The notes under the pieces were generated by a model that worked only from the letters and a program-made list of their open reading frames with translations, searched no databases and was not told the DNA's origin. This document shows, one piece after another, positions 24,141 to 37,205 of a DNA stretch of 64,000 nt; the first letter of the stretch is position 1; every line of letters begins with the position of its first letter. Both the position numbers and the translations under genes were made by a program. This stretch comes from Dama dama (Eukaryota; Chordata; Mammalia; Artiodactyla; Cervidae): NCBI RefSeq assembly GCF_033118175.1, contig NC_083704.1:49006501-49070500 (forward strand), written 5' to 3'.

Positions 24141-24654
24141 AAGTACTATTGTGCAGAATAATTTTCATCCCTCAACATTTTGTATAACTGAATTTGTTTC
24201 TGATTTATGTTATAAATGAAGTCAGGGTAAAAGAGTAAGAAAAATTTAAGCTTTCCTCCAAAACAGAATTTATACTTTAGCTTGTTTGTAACAAAGTCTT
24301 TTAAATATTGGAAGTCTATTTCCCATGCTACAATTTGCAAAAAAAGATTTTGCTTTTAATCATTGTCGGGATCCATGAATACCTTTTTATTGGAAAATGA
24401 AAGAAGATGACCTAGGAGGAATTGGGAGTGGAGGAGAAGGCACTTCTGGAAGACACAGGGAAATATCTTAGCTTTGATGTAGCTATTGCTCTCAGTGGAC
24501 CTGCTCTTCCACTGTTTTTACTTGAATTTCTTTTAGGATGCCAGTGGCTGTGGCTGCATCTTTCAAGAAACCAGCTCTCAGAGGAGACGTTCTTGTACTT
24601 TTCCAAACACCAAATCTAGACCTCTTTCTCTCTCTTCTGACAAAGTCTGCTGTT

Positions 24655-24945
24655 CTTTTTCAAATACAGTGTGAGATGGTGATGAAGAGGTCAGCTTCTG
24701 AGGTCAGACTCACTGATCTCAGACTGGGTTTCCAGTCTGGCTCTTACTCTTCAGTGTGTGACCTTGGGTGAGTTTAACTCTGGGTGGTTACTTGACTTCT
24801 CTCTACTGCAGCTTCCCTGTCTGTAAAACAGGGCTAATAATACTACCTCTGTCTTAAGAGTACTGGGAGGATTAAATGAGACAATCCATGTATGGGGCTA
24901 CTATAAGGGGTTGGTAAGTGTTACTGATGCTATTATTTGCCCTCC
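24655..24945 (+). mobile_element. MIR SINE
   Basis: ctggctcttactcttcagtg tgtgaccttgggtg, ctgtctgtaaaacagggcta ataatact and ggaggattaaatgagacaat in MIR sense order. Confidence 0.85.
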
Positions 24946-25081
24946 CGTGTTGCCTTTTCTTTTCTCTGTTCCTTTCTCACTTCTATGCCTTTGCAAAGGC
25001 TATTTTGAAAATTCCCATTTGCACCTTCTCTTTCTCTAATATGGTTTTCATACATCCTACTCATTTCTAGCTCAATTCATT

Positions 25082-25130
25082 ATACACACACACACACAGA
25101 TACATACCCACATGTGTACATACACATATA
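25082..25130 (+). repeat. (CA)n microsatellite
   Basis: Pure CA run of about eight units followed by degenerate CA/TA. Confidence 0.9.
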
Positions 25131-25139
25131 TTTCTTTGC

Positions 25140-25290
25140 TGTGTACCTGTAGTGTGCAAAGCACCCTGGTAGATACTGAGGATGAGATTCCTGATTTTGT
25201 GGAGTTTGTATCTAGTGACAAAAATATGGGAAATAATGAGTCAGTTACAGAAGTGAAAGAAATATCAAGGTGCTGTGGGGTTGTGTAGCC
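25140..25290 (+). repeat. Old unassigned mammalian repeat
   Basis: gtgtgcaaagcaccctggta gatactgaggatgag belongs to the same group as 8220 and 27850. Confidence 0.4.
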
Positions 25291-26466
25291 AGAACACAAT
25301 GCCATTCTCTGAGGTCGTGGAAACCTCTGTGAGCAGAGAATATTCAAGCTTGGACTGGAAGCATGAGGACCTTCTCCTTGGAGCCCTTCTGGTCATGTTT
25401 ATTTTTTACACCCCTGATTGAGGTTACTCTAGCACTTTATTTTTGTCTCAGGTATGGCATGTACAAATTCCTCTTATCACATAAATGTGTAGGTTGACCT
25501 CACTCCCACTTAGTTACCTTGAAGAGGACCTAACACATCTCTTCATGGTCATAGGTTCCTGTATAATGCTGTTGAAACTAGCCATGAGTTAGTGCTATCT
25601 GAACTAAACCACATCGTGCTTTGAGGAAGGTAGATCCTACAGAGGAAGTCTCCTTACTTATAGCTGACTTGTTCGGACCTGAGGTTCCTCCTTGTCTTTT
25701 TATAACTCCAAGTTTTATCATATGCAAACTGGAAGGAGTGAATTGTGGTTCTCTGATGCTCTTGAGGGAATGTGGCATTGCTTTTGATATCGGCACAAAT
25801 ATGTACTTAAGAGTAATGAAATGTGTACAGGGGTCTGGTACCTTTCAGTTGTCTTCTACGAGGATATTTTGACTGGGACCAAGTTGAAATTGGTCAGCAG
25901 GTGGAGTTAGGCTGCAGCACCCCCTTTTGTATGTTCCCAGGTTGCCTATGTAGAGAAAGAACTTGAACTCTTAAACATAAGTGGAATCTAGACATATGCA
26001 GCCCTGGTTTGATGGACTGAGGTTCACCAAAAGAAAGCCAGATTGTAGAAACAGAGATTGTGGGGCCCTTGAGGAAAGAAATCATGAGTGAGGAGAGTTC
26101 TCAGAGAACAGAGGAGTTGAGGAGAGGTAGAGCAGGTGCCTGATGCAACCTCTATCCTGCTGCTGCCTGAGAACAAGAGGCTGTGGTATAAAGAAAGAAA
26201 TAAGTCACTAGAGGCCCACAAGCTCTGCTGAGGGAACCTGCTGAACAATCTGGGTATGCACAGCTGCAGGAGGTCTCCTTCTGGTCAGAAATGGCCATGA
26301 ACAGAAGTTGGTGTCCTTGAGAATGTCAGCAGTGATGGAAGAAGAACAATTTGAAATCTGAAATTCTCCCAGCTCTCACTTCTACATGTCCAGGATTAGT
26401 AAGCAGTTCAAGGTGGTTCCACAGAGGGTCCTATGGATAAGAATGCCATTTCTCATCCTATACTTT

Positions 26467-26959
26467 CAGTTCAGTTCAGTCGCTCAGTTGTGTCTGACTG
26501 TTTGCGACCCCATGAACTGCAGCATGTCAGGCCTCCCTGTCCATCACCAACTCCTGGAATTTACTCAAACTCATGTCCATTGAGTTGGTGATGCCATCCA
26601 ACCATCTCGTCCTCTGTCGTCCCCTTCTCCTCCCACCTTCAATCTTCCCCAGCATCAGGGTCTTTTCAAATGAATCATTTCTTCAAATCAGATGGCTGAA
26701 GTGTTGGAGTTTCAGCTTCAGCATTAGTCCTTCCAATGAATATTCAGGACTGATTTCCTTTAAGATGGACTGGTTGGATCTCCTTGCAGTCCAAGGGCCT
26801 CTTGAGAGTCCCTTGAAGGGTGTTGGACTCTTCTCCAACACCACAGTTCAAAAGCATCAGTTCTTCGGTACTCAGCTTTCTTTATAGTCCAACTCTCACA
26901 TCCATACATGACTACTGGAAAAACCATAGCTTTAACTAGAGGGACCTTTGTTGGCAAAG
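26467..26959 (-). mobile_element. BovB LINE 3' part, antisense
   Basis: Tail complement cagttcagttcagtcgctca at the left; minus-strand translation gives TKVPLVKAMVFPVVMYGCES. A local rearrangement at 26798-26827 breaks the frame. Flanked by tacttt at 26461-26466 and 26960-26965. Confidence 0.9.
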
Positions 26960-27499
26960 TACTTTATTTTAGTCTAATTTATTGCACTATGGTTGATTGG
27001 GTAAGTTAAGACTGTTAAGCTACTTTAAGAGAGGCTCATTGGAGCTGAAACTGAAGCACTGTTCGTATCCAAGCCGGCTCTTCCTTTGGTCATTTCTATG
27101 GCTTTCCTGCTCTCTTCTCCCGTCGTTACTGTCTACCTTCCACAGCCTTCTCCATGTTCATTTTGCATCCTTACAACTTGGGCTTCCCTGGGACTTTGGT
27201 TTGCCAAGGCCCCATATCCTCTTGAGGAGTTCTTTGTAATTTTGCTTCCTCCGTTGACTTCCTCAGGCACTCAGTTTCCAATTTCAGTTTTCTAAGAGAC
27301 ATATCATGGCCCAGTCAGACTATGGACTATTAGCAGAGGCCTTTTTCTTGATCCATTTAGCCAATGGACTGGGGAGGAGGCAGAAGCAGGGAAAACTGAC
27401 ATGAAGCTTGGCTGTGGATGGATAAAGTTACTTGGAGGAGGTTGTGACCGGTGCAAGTCAAATTCCAGTCATTTGCTAATTCTATTTCCGACCTGGCAG

Positions 27500-27715
27500 C
27501 ATAATACTGACTTTAAGAACTTGTGTTTCAGAGTCAGACTCACATTTTGGCTGTGACTTCCTCTGTTGGAGCCTTACTTTCCTCATCTGTAAAAAGGGGA
27601 TGGTAATTCACTTCATAAAGCTGTTTTGAAGAAGATGTGATAAAATGCATATAAAGTTTAACATGAGGCTCAGTGCAGAGTAAGTACTTTTTAAGTGTTA
27701 CTATTTTTATATAAA
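27500..27715 (+). mobile_element. MIR SINE
   Basis: tttcagagtcagactcacat, tactttcctcatctgtaaaa agggg and gtgttactattttt in MIR sense order. Confidence 0.75.
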
Positions 27716-27849
27716 TGAGCAAGACAAGTATAGCACCCATCTTTATAGAGCTTGTAATCCAATTTTCATGAGCCACTCAAAACATATTGAGGACACTTTT
27801 GTACTGTATAGGACACATTGTATAGTTAGTAAATTAATTCATGGAACAA

Positions 27850-28330
27850 ATATTTATTGGCTGTCCACTAGGTTCATGGCACTATTTTCTGCACTGAGTG
27901 TTCAGTTTTTAACAAGCAGTCAAATCCCCACATTCATGGGGCTCACATCTAGTTAGAAGATAAGACACGCTAACTAAAGATAGGTAGATGGTGGAAATGT
28001 CTGGTGATGCAGTGTGGTATGAGGAAGCAAAAAGGGTGGGGGAATAGAGAATGCCAGCGTGTATGTGAGGAACCTAATTTAGATGGGGTAGTTCACGATG
28101 ACCTCCCTGAGGAAATGATGCTTGAGTGGAGAGTTAAATAAAGCGAGAGGGGACCCAGTCAGCCATTTGGCGGAAGAGCATTCCAGTCAGGGGCAGGAGC
28201 AGAGGCAGCAGCCCTGGGGCAGGATTGTGCTGGAGGAACAGCCAGGAGGCCAGGGTCGCTGCAGCCTGGTGAGGAGGCTGAGAGTGGTGAGAAGGGAGGT
28301 CTCAGAGGTAGCCAGGGGCTGAGGGCCATT
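27850..28330 (+). repeat. Old unassigned mammalian repeat, long copy
   Basis: aacaaatatttattggctgt, cacattcatggggctcacat, gacctccctgaggaaatgat, gagcattccagtcagggg and gcagccctggggcagg. The GC-rich right part accounts for the incidental frames at 28122-28322 (+) and 28159-28476 (-). Confidence 0.5.
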
Positions 28331-29039
28331 TTAATTTTTAACTTTACAACAGGCTCAGTAACATGTTGTGTCGATGGTTCATCTGGACTTTTCAGACTGG
28401 GCTTGTCATCTTCCTCTGTGACCAAGAGCACCAGATGGGTGCTTATTTTGAAGCAGCCTGACTTTGGGGGATTCACAAAGACTCATTAGAGGTTTGAACT
28501 GTTTTGTGGACTATTGGCTCTTGAGACCGCACTCTGTATTTCTCCCCACCAGGGTACGATGAGTCATGGCAGGGGGTGGGTCTTGATAAATGGAAAGCCA
28601 GCTCCCTCTGTCATCACTACCACAGAGCTGCCTCCTTAGTCATCCTTTAATCTCTGTTCTGACCTCTTTCTCAAGGATTAAAATAGCCCAGCATGCTGCA
28701 TGCAGTGTAGTTATTGTTGAGGGACAGTAACTGTGCTAAGTGACTCACCACAAGTTAGAGTTGAACTGTTCAGCTGTGCCTGCAGCCCACTGCTGCTGAG
28801 GACAGGAGGCCCACACAATACCCTGACATAGGTATAAGAGCAGGGCCTGCTTCAGTGTTCCATGGAAACAAGAGGAAGAAGTGGGTATTTCCATCAGCAG
28901 ACTCTTGAGAGTGTTTTACAGTAGATGTGACATTTGAGCTGTGTTATTTCCAGATCTGAATTAAAATGTGTTTCCAGAATGGTTTTAATTTCCTGCAAGG
29001 GGGAGATGACTCGTGGTATAGTTGGGACTGGCTGCCCTT

Positions 29040-30595
29040 CAGTTCAATCGCTCAGTCATGTCCGACTCTTTGCAACCCTATGGACTGGGGCACACCAGGC
29101 CTCCCTGTCCATCACCAACTCCCAGAGTTTACCCAAACTAATGTCCATTGAGTCAGTGATGCCATCCAACCATCTCATCCTCTGTCGTCCCCTTCTCCTC
29201 CTGCCCTCAATGTTTCCCAGCATCAGGGTCCTTTCAAATGAGTCAGCTCTTCGCATCAGGTGGCCAAAATATTGGAGTTTCAGCTTCAACATCATCCTTC
29301 CAATGAACACCCAGAACTGTTCTCCTTCAGGATGGACTGGTTGGATCTCCTTGCAATCCAAGGAACTCTCAAGAGTCTTCTCCAACACCACAGTTTAAAA
29401 GCATCAATTCTTTGGCGCTCAGTTTTCTTTATAGTCCAACTCTCACGTCCATACGTGACCATTGGAAAAACCATATCCTTGACTAGACGGACCTTTGTTG
29501 GCAAAGTAATGTCTCTGCTTTTTAATATGATGTCTAGGTTGGTCATAACTTTCCTTCCAAGGAGTATGTGTCTTTTAATTTCATGGCTGCAGTCACCATC
29601 TGCAGTGATTTGGGAGCCCCCAAAAATAAAGTCTGTCACTGTTTCCCCATCTATTTGCCATGAAGTGATGGAACCAGATGCCATGATCTTAGTTTTCTGA
29701 ATGTTGAGCTTTAAGCCAATTTTTTCACTCTGCTCTGTCACTTTCATCAAGAGGATCTTTAGTTCTTCTTGACTTTCTGCCATAAGAGTGGTATTATCTG
29801 CATATGTGAGATTATTGATATTTCTCCCAGCTATCTTGATTCCAGCTTGTGCTTCATCTAGCCCAGCATTTTTCGTGATGTACTCTGCATATAAGTTGAA
29901 TAAGCACAGTGACAGTATACAGCCTTGACGTACTCCTTTCCCGATTTGGATCCAGTCTGTTGTTCTGTGTCCAGTTCTAACTGTTGCTTCCTGACCTGCA
30001 TACAGAGTTCTCACGAGGCAGGTCAGGTGGTCTGTTTTCCCATCTCCTTCAGAATTTTCCACAGTTTATTTTGATCCATGCAGTCAATGGCTTCGGCATA
30101 GTCAATAAAGCAGAAATAGATGTTTTTCTGGAACTTGCTTGGTTTTTTGATGATCCAGCGGGTGTAGGCAAGTTGATCTCTGGTTCCTCTGCCTTTTCTA
30201 AAACCAGCTTGAACATCTGGACTTTCACAGTGCATGTATTGCTGAATCCTGGCTTGGAAAATTTTGAGCATTACTTTACTAGTGTGTGAGATGAGTGCAA
30301 TTGTGTGGTAGTTTGAACATTCTTTGGCATTGCCTTTCTTTGGGATTGGAATGAAACCTGACCTTTTCCAGTCCTGTGGCCACTGCTGAGTTTTACAAAT
30401 TGGCTGGCATATTGCACTTTCACAGCATCATCTTTCAGGATTTGAAATAGTTCAACTGGAATTCCATCACCTTCCACTAGCTTTTCGTAGTGAAGTCAAG
30501 GCCCACTTGACTTCACATTCCAGGATGTCTGGCTCTAGGTGAGTGATGACACCATCGTGATTCTCTGGCCATAGTCTTCTGTGGTTGCCCTTAGG
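29040..30595 (-). mobile_element. Longest BovB LINE copy, antisense, broken ORF2
   Basis: About 1.55 kb of BovB on the minus strand, covering part of the reverse-transcriptase domain and the C terminus. The frame at 29292-30062 (256 residues) contains VRTLYAGQEATVRTGH, IQIGKGVRQGCILS, NNLTYADNTTLMAE, GLKLNIQKTKIMAS and RSNQSILKEN. The catalytic YADD is YADN. More N-terminal pieces lie in other frames at 30023-30271 (VQAGFRKGRGTRDQLA; FIDYAEAIDCMDQNKLW) and 30271-30477, so at least two frame breaks exist. The C-terminal part continues at 29056-29391 in another frame. 5'-truncated, so surely non-autonomous. Candidate TSD tgccctt at 29033-29039 and 30596-30602. Confidence 0.95.
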
Positions 30596-30674
30596 TATTG
30601 GTTGTGCTGACAGGTGTCAAGGATGGGACATTGCGGCTCATTTTCTGTATAAACAACATTCTTTTTGGTTGCTT

Positions 30675-31445
30675 TTATATCACTTACCTATTGCAGTGTA
30701 ATAAGTCAGCCCCAAACTTGGAGACTTAAAATAATGCTTTTATTTGCTTATTGTTCTGAGGATCATTTGTTTTGGCCTAACTTGGTTGGGCTCAGCTTGG
30801 TGGTTCTTTTGATCTTTTCTAGGGTCATTCATGAGGCTGCAGTCATCTGGTGATTTGACAGGGCTGTTTGGTTTGAGGTGGCCTCTGTCACATGTCTGGT
30901 GGTTGGTGCTGACTTTTGGCTGAGTCTTCTTTTCATGGTCTTACAGTCTCAAAGAGGGTATGTTGGGCTTCTTCATATGAAGAGGGCAAAAGTCTGAGCT
31001 CCAGGTATTGTTTCCTCTACACTTTTGAGTGGTTCTTTTCCTGGCCTCAGGCAGTTTCTTCACACCCATGTGATGGTTAATATCTGAATACTGAAGGGGG
31101 ACCCTCTGCACCTCACTGCTCTGTGAACTCTAGTTGCCTTGATTTTTCCAAACACCTCCCAAATTAGGGAGACTGTAGGTCTTTGCCTAGCATTCTCCTC
31201 TTTGTGCTATAGTCTGGATCTTGCCTTCCAGGTATAGGCTGGGGCAATTACAGTGTTCACCTCATTTGATTCCCGTCTCTTAGGGGTCCCTGTTCTTGAA
31301 ACCTCTGTTTTATATGTTGTCTAGTTTATTAGTTGTTTTAGGCAAGAAGATTATCGTGCCTTTGTAACTTGTTTTTGGCTAGAAGCAGAAGTCTCAAGAG
31401 GATGCAGGTGGCAAGGTGTCTCGAGGCCTTGGCTTGGAATTCACT
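30675..31445 (+). repeat. Old mammalian repeat, interrupted
   Basis: acttggagacttaaaataat, ggctgcagtcatctggtgat, acatgtctggtggttggtgc and, after an interruption, aaggtgtctcgaggccttgg match a common mammalian repeat whose family I do not name. The middle (about 31060-31400) looks like inserted antisense L1M. Confidence 0.5.
31060..31400 (-). mobile_element. L1M 3' end, antisense
   Basis: cacctcatttgattcccgtc, gttgtctagtttattagttg ttttaggc and tagaagcagaagtctc match an L1M 3' region. Confidence 0.45.
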
Positions 31446-32850
31446 GACCTAAGTTTTAGGTATATTTCTTGTAAACAGATATAACAGTGTTAAAAAATGC
31501 TAAAAGATGATTTTCATCCTTTTAGGTGGTAAGTTTGTTCTATTTACCTTTGTTGTAATTACTGATATATTTGGATTTATAGGTCTATTTCCTCTTGTTT
31601 TGATTGTTTACATTTTCTTTATCTTCCTTTTCTACAAATTTGGAAGTTATAATTCTACCGTCTATTCTTTTAACTGTTACATTTGAGTTTTAACATGTAC
31701 ACTTGAATTAAAGTCTAAAGTTAACCTGTTCATTTTAGTTTTCTCAAAAAAATCCATGAAGAACTTGGAACATTTTAACACCAGTCATTTGCTTCCAGTC
31801 TTACATGGTTTTTCTTCATATATCCCCCTGGGCATATTGTAATTTTGTTTTCTCCTGTCCCCTTTGAAATTAGGCATGGCCATATGACTTGCTTTGGTCA
31901 GTGAAGTATGAGAAACAGAAAGCTTCAAGAGCTAGTGTGTAATTGACCACATAACCTATAGCAATTGTTAAAGAATGTTTTGAGATGAGGACCTTGGGGG
32001 GCTACAGTGGGCCCAGTCCTCCTGCCCTTGAAGGATATATAGCTTGAGTCAGAAATAAACATCTGCTTTGTTAAGCGATAGAGGTTTTGGAATTGTTACC
32101 ATAGCATAAGTTCATCATCCAGTTGATAAACTCCTGATTCCTTCCAAATTAGTTATCACTATTATTGTTTTATATTATCAGTGCTTAGAATTACAACTTT
32201 TACCATATTTATTTGATCACATGCCCTTCATTTGTATCAATTCTTCCTTCTAGAGTTTTCTTTTTTCTTGAAGTACATATTCTAGACGTTCCTTGACATT
32301 AGTGGTGTGCAGGTTAATGTTTAACAGCTGGTTCCCTGGGGGCAAAAAGCCCTGATTTTTACTGTTTGCTGTTTTCCAAGGTGTAAATACTCCCACCATG
32401 GCTGATTTCATGTAATCAAACATATTGTCAACTGACTCTCAAGAGTCCTAAAAATTTGGCTCTTATGAGCTAGTATAACACACTGGTATTTCAGGTGGAT
32501 TATGTTAGTGGTAAATTGTTATTGTCTCAAGATACCTTTATTTTTTCTTCATTCTTGAATGGCAGATTACCTGGGAGTAAAATTCCAAGGTTGAAAGTTT
32601 TGTCTTAGCAGTTTCTATCTTTTGTCATTGAAATGATAGTGTTACTTCCTTGAAGTTTATTTCCATCTTGCATTGTTCTTTATATCAATAGCTCTCTGGT
32701 TCTCTTAGTGTTTGTTCTGTAGTTTTGCTTTGCTATGCTTGGGTGTGAGTTTAATTTTACTTACCTTACTTGGATACATTTTGCTTCCCTCAACCTTTAA
32801 TTAGTTTTAGAATTTTTTTAGTCTTTCTTTCTTTGAATATCATTTGATCT
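31446..32850 (-). mobile_element. L1M fragments, antisense
   Basis: atttcttgtaaacagatata, attactgatatatttggatt, tgaatggcagattacctggg and ctatgcttgggtgtgagttt follow the antisense 3' region of L1M. Interrupted by the LTR-like piece at about 31840-32110. Confidence 0.5.
31840..32110 (+). repeat. MLT1-like LTR fragment
   Basis: catggccatatgacttgctt tggtcagtgaagtatgag, agaaataaacatctgctttg ttaagc and gaattgttaccatagcataa resemble an MLT1-type LTR 3' end. Confidence 0.5.
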
Positions 32851-33399
32851 TTGAGGTTCTGCATGATCTGGGTTGAGAGACCATACCTTCATAGCGATTA
32901 TTTTTGCAGGTATCACCTTGGGATCATTTTTGTCTTTAATTTTATTTCTCCATTTGGGTGTTCCCAGACCTTTAGGCTTTGTAAAATGAACCTCCTAATC
33001 ACATGAAGGTAGACCCTTGGAGAAACTACTTTTACCTGAGTCCAGAGTTCAGGCTATCATTTTTCTGTAGTATTGTCTACTGTTTCATGGATCCAGTTTT
33101 ATGGAGGGGGTCTCAGCTTTAACTTGTCCAGAGCCTGTTCTCCTGGCACACTTCCAAGGCTGTTAACCCAAGCTAACTCCCTCTGTTCCTGCCTTGAGCC
33201 CTTGACAGATGAACCCTTAGCTCCTTTCACTGTTTCCCTTTTTGTTTTTGGCTTCTGAGGATTTCTCTTACTTACACGCACGTTCATCTATGCATGCAAA
33301 GTGGTATTTTTGTATTATCTCTTCATTTTGTATTTTCTCTAGCATTTTCTAATGTTTATAGTTACCTGTCCTGCCATATTCCTAGAAATTGTATAGGTT

Positions 33400-33930
33400 A
33401 TCTGCTAGTCCCTTACTATCCTTTTTGCTTGAATTATTCCAGTACCTTCCTTACTGGTTTCTCTCCCTCTAATCTTCCTTCCTTTATAACTGTCTTCTAC
33501 TTCTAAAATACACATCCTTATGTTTCCCCCAAACTTTGGTATATGAACCTCTTTTAAGGTAAAAGTAGGAAGCATTCTTGTAGACCCTTAAGAATGTTTG
33601 TGACAACTGTGGGGAAATGAAATCTTATTTTTGAAGATATCTTTCAAATATCTTTGTTCAAATGTCACATTGGTGAGAAAGTAGGACTACCTGTCTATCC
33701 TGCATGAATTAATACCCTCTTACCATTTTCATGTTTTGTTTATCTCTGAAGCACTGTTTCCTGATATGCTATACTTTAATTTGTTTACTGATTGTCTCCC
33801 TTTTTGGATTCTCTAAGTTTTGTGAACTCAGGTACTTTGTCTCTTTTGCTCAGTTATATCTCCAATGCCTCGTATTGTGCGTGGCACATAGTAGATGTTC
33901 AGTAGGTATTTTTTTTTTTTTGAATGAATA
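33400..33930 (+). mobile_element. L2 LINE fragments
   Basis: tccttactggtttctctccc, gaagcactgtttcctgatat, ctaagttttgtgaactcagg and gtgcgtggcacatagtagat are L2 3' landmarks. Confidence 0.6.
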
Positions 33931-34149
33931 AAATATAAATTGTCAGTACAAAGCAAAGTTATATCTTAATTTTAGAAAATTTTATTTTTATTATCATCAA
34001 AATTAAGTTTCAAATTTTTATGAAACTCACAGACCTCCGAGAATGCACTCATAAGTCCACAGTTTGTAATATGCAGTATTAAATACTTGATTTATACCAC
34101 TGTTTTTGAAGTTCACATCTTTTTTTATGATATTTGAGTCCTTTATGAT

Positions 34150-34595
34150 AATCATTGCCCCTTTCTAACTACCTCCTGCCACTTTGGCTGCTGCATTTGC
34201 TGCTGGAAACACCAATATGCCATGGTGTTTCCACACTTCTAGACTTTTCTCATATCCTTTACCCTGCCTGGAATACCGTCCCTTTTTGCCTCTGGGAAAT
34301 TCTCCTTTGTTCTTAGGCCCCACTCAAAGTTCACATCTTCTGTGGAGTTTTCTGTGCTCAGACCACATTGACACCTCCATTCACTGTGTTGCCTCAGCAA
34401 TTTGCACACACTCCCTTATGTTCCCTTATCCCTTTCTGTCTTGATTATTGGTCTCCACATTTGTCGCTTTCATTTGACTAGGAGCTTCTCAAGGCCAAGG
34501 ACAACATCTCATTCTTTATCTGTCCTTGTATCCTTAGTGCCTTAGCATAGAGCTTATCACAGTGAACAAATGCTAGGTAAAAGTGAGTTGAGTGA
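34150..34595 (+). mobile_element. L2 LINE 3' end
   Basis: ctttaccctgcctggaatac, ggccccactcaaagttcaca tcttctg, gactaggagcttctcaaggc and ttagtgccttagcatagagc in L2 order. Confidence 0.7.
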
Positions 34596-34999
34596 GTGTT
34601 GCCTGAAAGTGGTTGTGGCAGAAATTAATGACCAGCTTGTACTCTTAAGCTCTCCAACTGGACTCAAGTGAAGGAAGAATAGATAATGAATTTGATGGAA
34701 GATTGTGTTAACATTCTTAACACAAAAAAGGCTTCTTTCACAAAGAAATAGACCTCTTTCTGAGGAAGCAAGTTAGTGTTATCCTGCCTAGAATTTATTG
34801 AGTGAATTGCTAAATAACCTTTAAAGATATTTTCTAGCAAAATGGTGGTTTTCACTAGTAGTACTGATTGCAATATGAAGAGAGGGTGTGTATTGAATTC
34901 ATAAACTGTACTTAGCTATATGTGTATCTATATACATAAATAAATGTGTAAATACAAATTTACATATAAACATAAATATTAAATCTACTCACAACTGCA

Positions 35000-35128
35000 A
35001 GTGTATCGTCCTCATTTTACAGTGGAAGAAACTGAGGGCAAACTATTTGCCAGAGATTAAACAGTATAGACATAAACAGTGGTAGATCCAGTTCTTGTTT
35101 GAATCCAAGACTCAGGCACTTAACTGAA
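35000..35128 (-). mobile_element. MIR fragment, antisense
   Basis: cgtcctcattttacagtgga agaaactgag and gtttgaatccaagactcagg. Confidence 0.6.
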
Positions 35129-36689
35129 ATCCACACTGGATTTCAGTAACTCCTCTAATAACAGAATTTTCTTTGCCATTTAAAAGATGACTTAAAAGCT
35201 TATTTAAAGGAATAAATGAGGAGGCTCTTCTCAGACACTGTAAACTGTAAAGTCATCCTATGTTTATTTTTTTCCTCCTTTCTAAAACCATAAAGCCTGC
35301 AATTCTTTCCACTCTTATTTCCCTTTGGATTTTTAAAGTAAAGAAATAAAACCTTTAAAGACACAGCAAAAAATTTCCACTCATTTTTTAGGCCCCTATC
35401 TTCACTGGTTTTGTATACCAACCTTTTCCTACTCCACAGCTAAGGACTCATAATGGTGAGAAGGACAATCGTGCATCTTAAATAATGTACAAATGTATGG
35501 ATTCGGGAGAGCCATGGGCCTCCCTGTAACTTGCTAAGGGCTCTGGTATGTTGAAATTTATGTAACCCAGAACTAATAGTTTATCTTATTAGGAAAAAAA
35601 TGGCAGTAGGACTTGGAGTTACTAAGGTTTTACATTAGGACTTGCTTCAATTTAAATTCTTCTTCCATTCAATAATGCTTTTGTTCTGGGCACCGGCAGT
35701 GTCTGCACTGTTAGACACTTTCTTTATATCCCTGTTGGACTTGATGGGTTAGCTCTGTTCCAGACTCAAATTTGAAAGCCATTTTTTCTCCCTTCCTGAC
35801 TTTAAAGGTCTCAAATGAATTATAAAACAAAATAAATATCCAAGGATGAAAAAAGTACTTTGCAAGTCCTTGTTTAAAAATAATTTTTACTATCCTTTTG
35901 GAGAAAGTTCTATTCACTTTCACTGGTTTAAAGATTTGAGAAAGACTCTTAAAACATATGAAATGTATCCATATGCTTATGAATGCTTACATGGGTTTCT
36001 GAGTCTCTGCTAAGGAAAACTTTAATTATTAATAATATGTATAAAATTATCAGATAAAATAAAATAACATCAACTTGATATTACTCATGATTGCTATTGA
36101 GGGGTCTTATTTCTTAGCCATAGAGCATATTCTTCCAGTGATGGTATCTGTAAGAGAACCATTCCTTCTCTCTGTTTTTTTCTTTGGCTTTCCCATGATA
36201 ACATGGATCTCCTGTGACTTACCATTATATTTTCCAGGTTCCTAAGTGACCCCTTTATTCTTGACATGTATCTCACATTTTCTGGGGGGAAATGCCCGTA
36301 AATCCTTTCGAAGCCCTGAAGCTCTCAGGTGGAAGAATGCTCAACCTTTAAAAATTCTCTAAAAGATATTCTTTAAGAAGTCCTTTCAGAGAGATGAGTT
36401 ACTTCATCATGGTTGGACTTAATCATCTGTTCCAACTCTTGAAGTCCTGGAGCCACTGAGGAATGGAGTGTGGTTACGGCAGCTATACCATCAGTGGCAT
36501 ATGGTGGGAGGGATGTGCCTGGGCCAAAGACGTTTGACTCCAGTGTGGAAATCTGGCTCGTGGCAGCTGTTGCACATGTCCTGACACTAATTATGTGGTA
36601 ACAGGATTCTTCTGTAGTTAGGTGACCAAATAAAACCGGTGGCAGGGGACTGGAAGGTACAGACCAGGACAAAGCATTCTACTGTGAGT

Positions 36690-36825
36690 TTCATACCCAG
36701 GCTTTATAGCTAGTACTGCTGATGTCTCTGCTGACTTTGGGTGAGGAGTAGTCCGGCTTTTTGGGCCTCAGTTTATCCTCCTATAAAATGAAGCAAAAAC
36801 GATTATTGTTCTAATCCCTCTCATC
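36690..36825 (+). mobile_element. MIR fragment
   Basis: tgctgactttgggtgaggag and gggcctcagtttatcctcct ataaaatgaagc. Confidence 0.5.
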
Positions 36826-37205
36826 ACCAACATTCTGTATTCTGTTGTTAGATACTTGTTGTCTTTTAAAAATGTTACACCAGCTTGTGGAAAAATCTAT
36901 GGCTATTCTTTCAGAGTATTTTATTTGATACTGAAAGATTAGCATTTGAAGTGGCCAAGTCAGAAATTTCTTCTAGGTTACAGGTTTTTATTTGTACATG
37001 ACAAACATAATTTCACACTTCCCCCTCAACCCTGCCACTTTAATATTGTTCCTTTCCATTGCATTTTGGGTTTGTATATTAATAATAATAGCAGCTTTTA
37101 AAAATGATGGCTTCCTGCGGACTGGAGTGGGACTTGCTAAGTATCTGATAATGCATTATCTGTGTGCTTCATCTCGGTTTTGTGAGATGTTTGTATTATT
37201 ACCAC

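Noticed and set aside
28122..28476. GC-richer segment with frames on both strands as a possible exon
   Set aside because: Matches the right part of a common old repeat; no conserved protein motif.
29292..30062. 256-residue minus-strand frame as a host gene
   Set aside because: It is BovB ORF2 with frame breaks on both sides and a changed active site.
36373..36672. 99-codon minus-strand open frame without an obvious repeat
   Set aside because: No recognisable domain, no splice context, no supporting promoter or polyadenylation arrangement; frames of this length are expected by chance in 64 kb.
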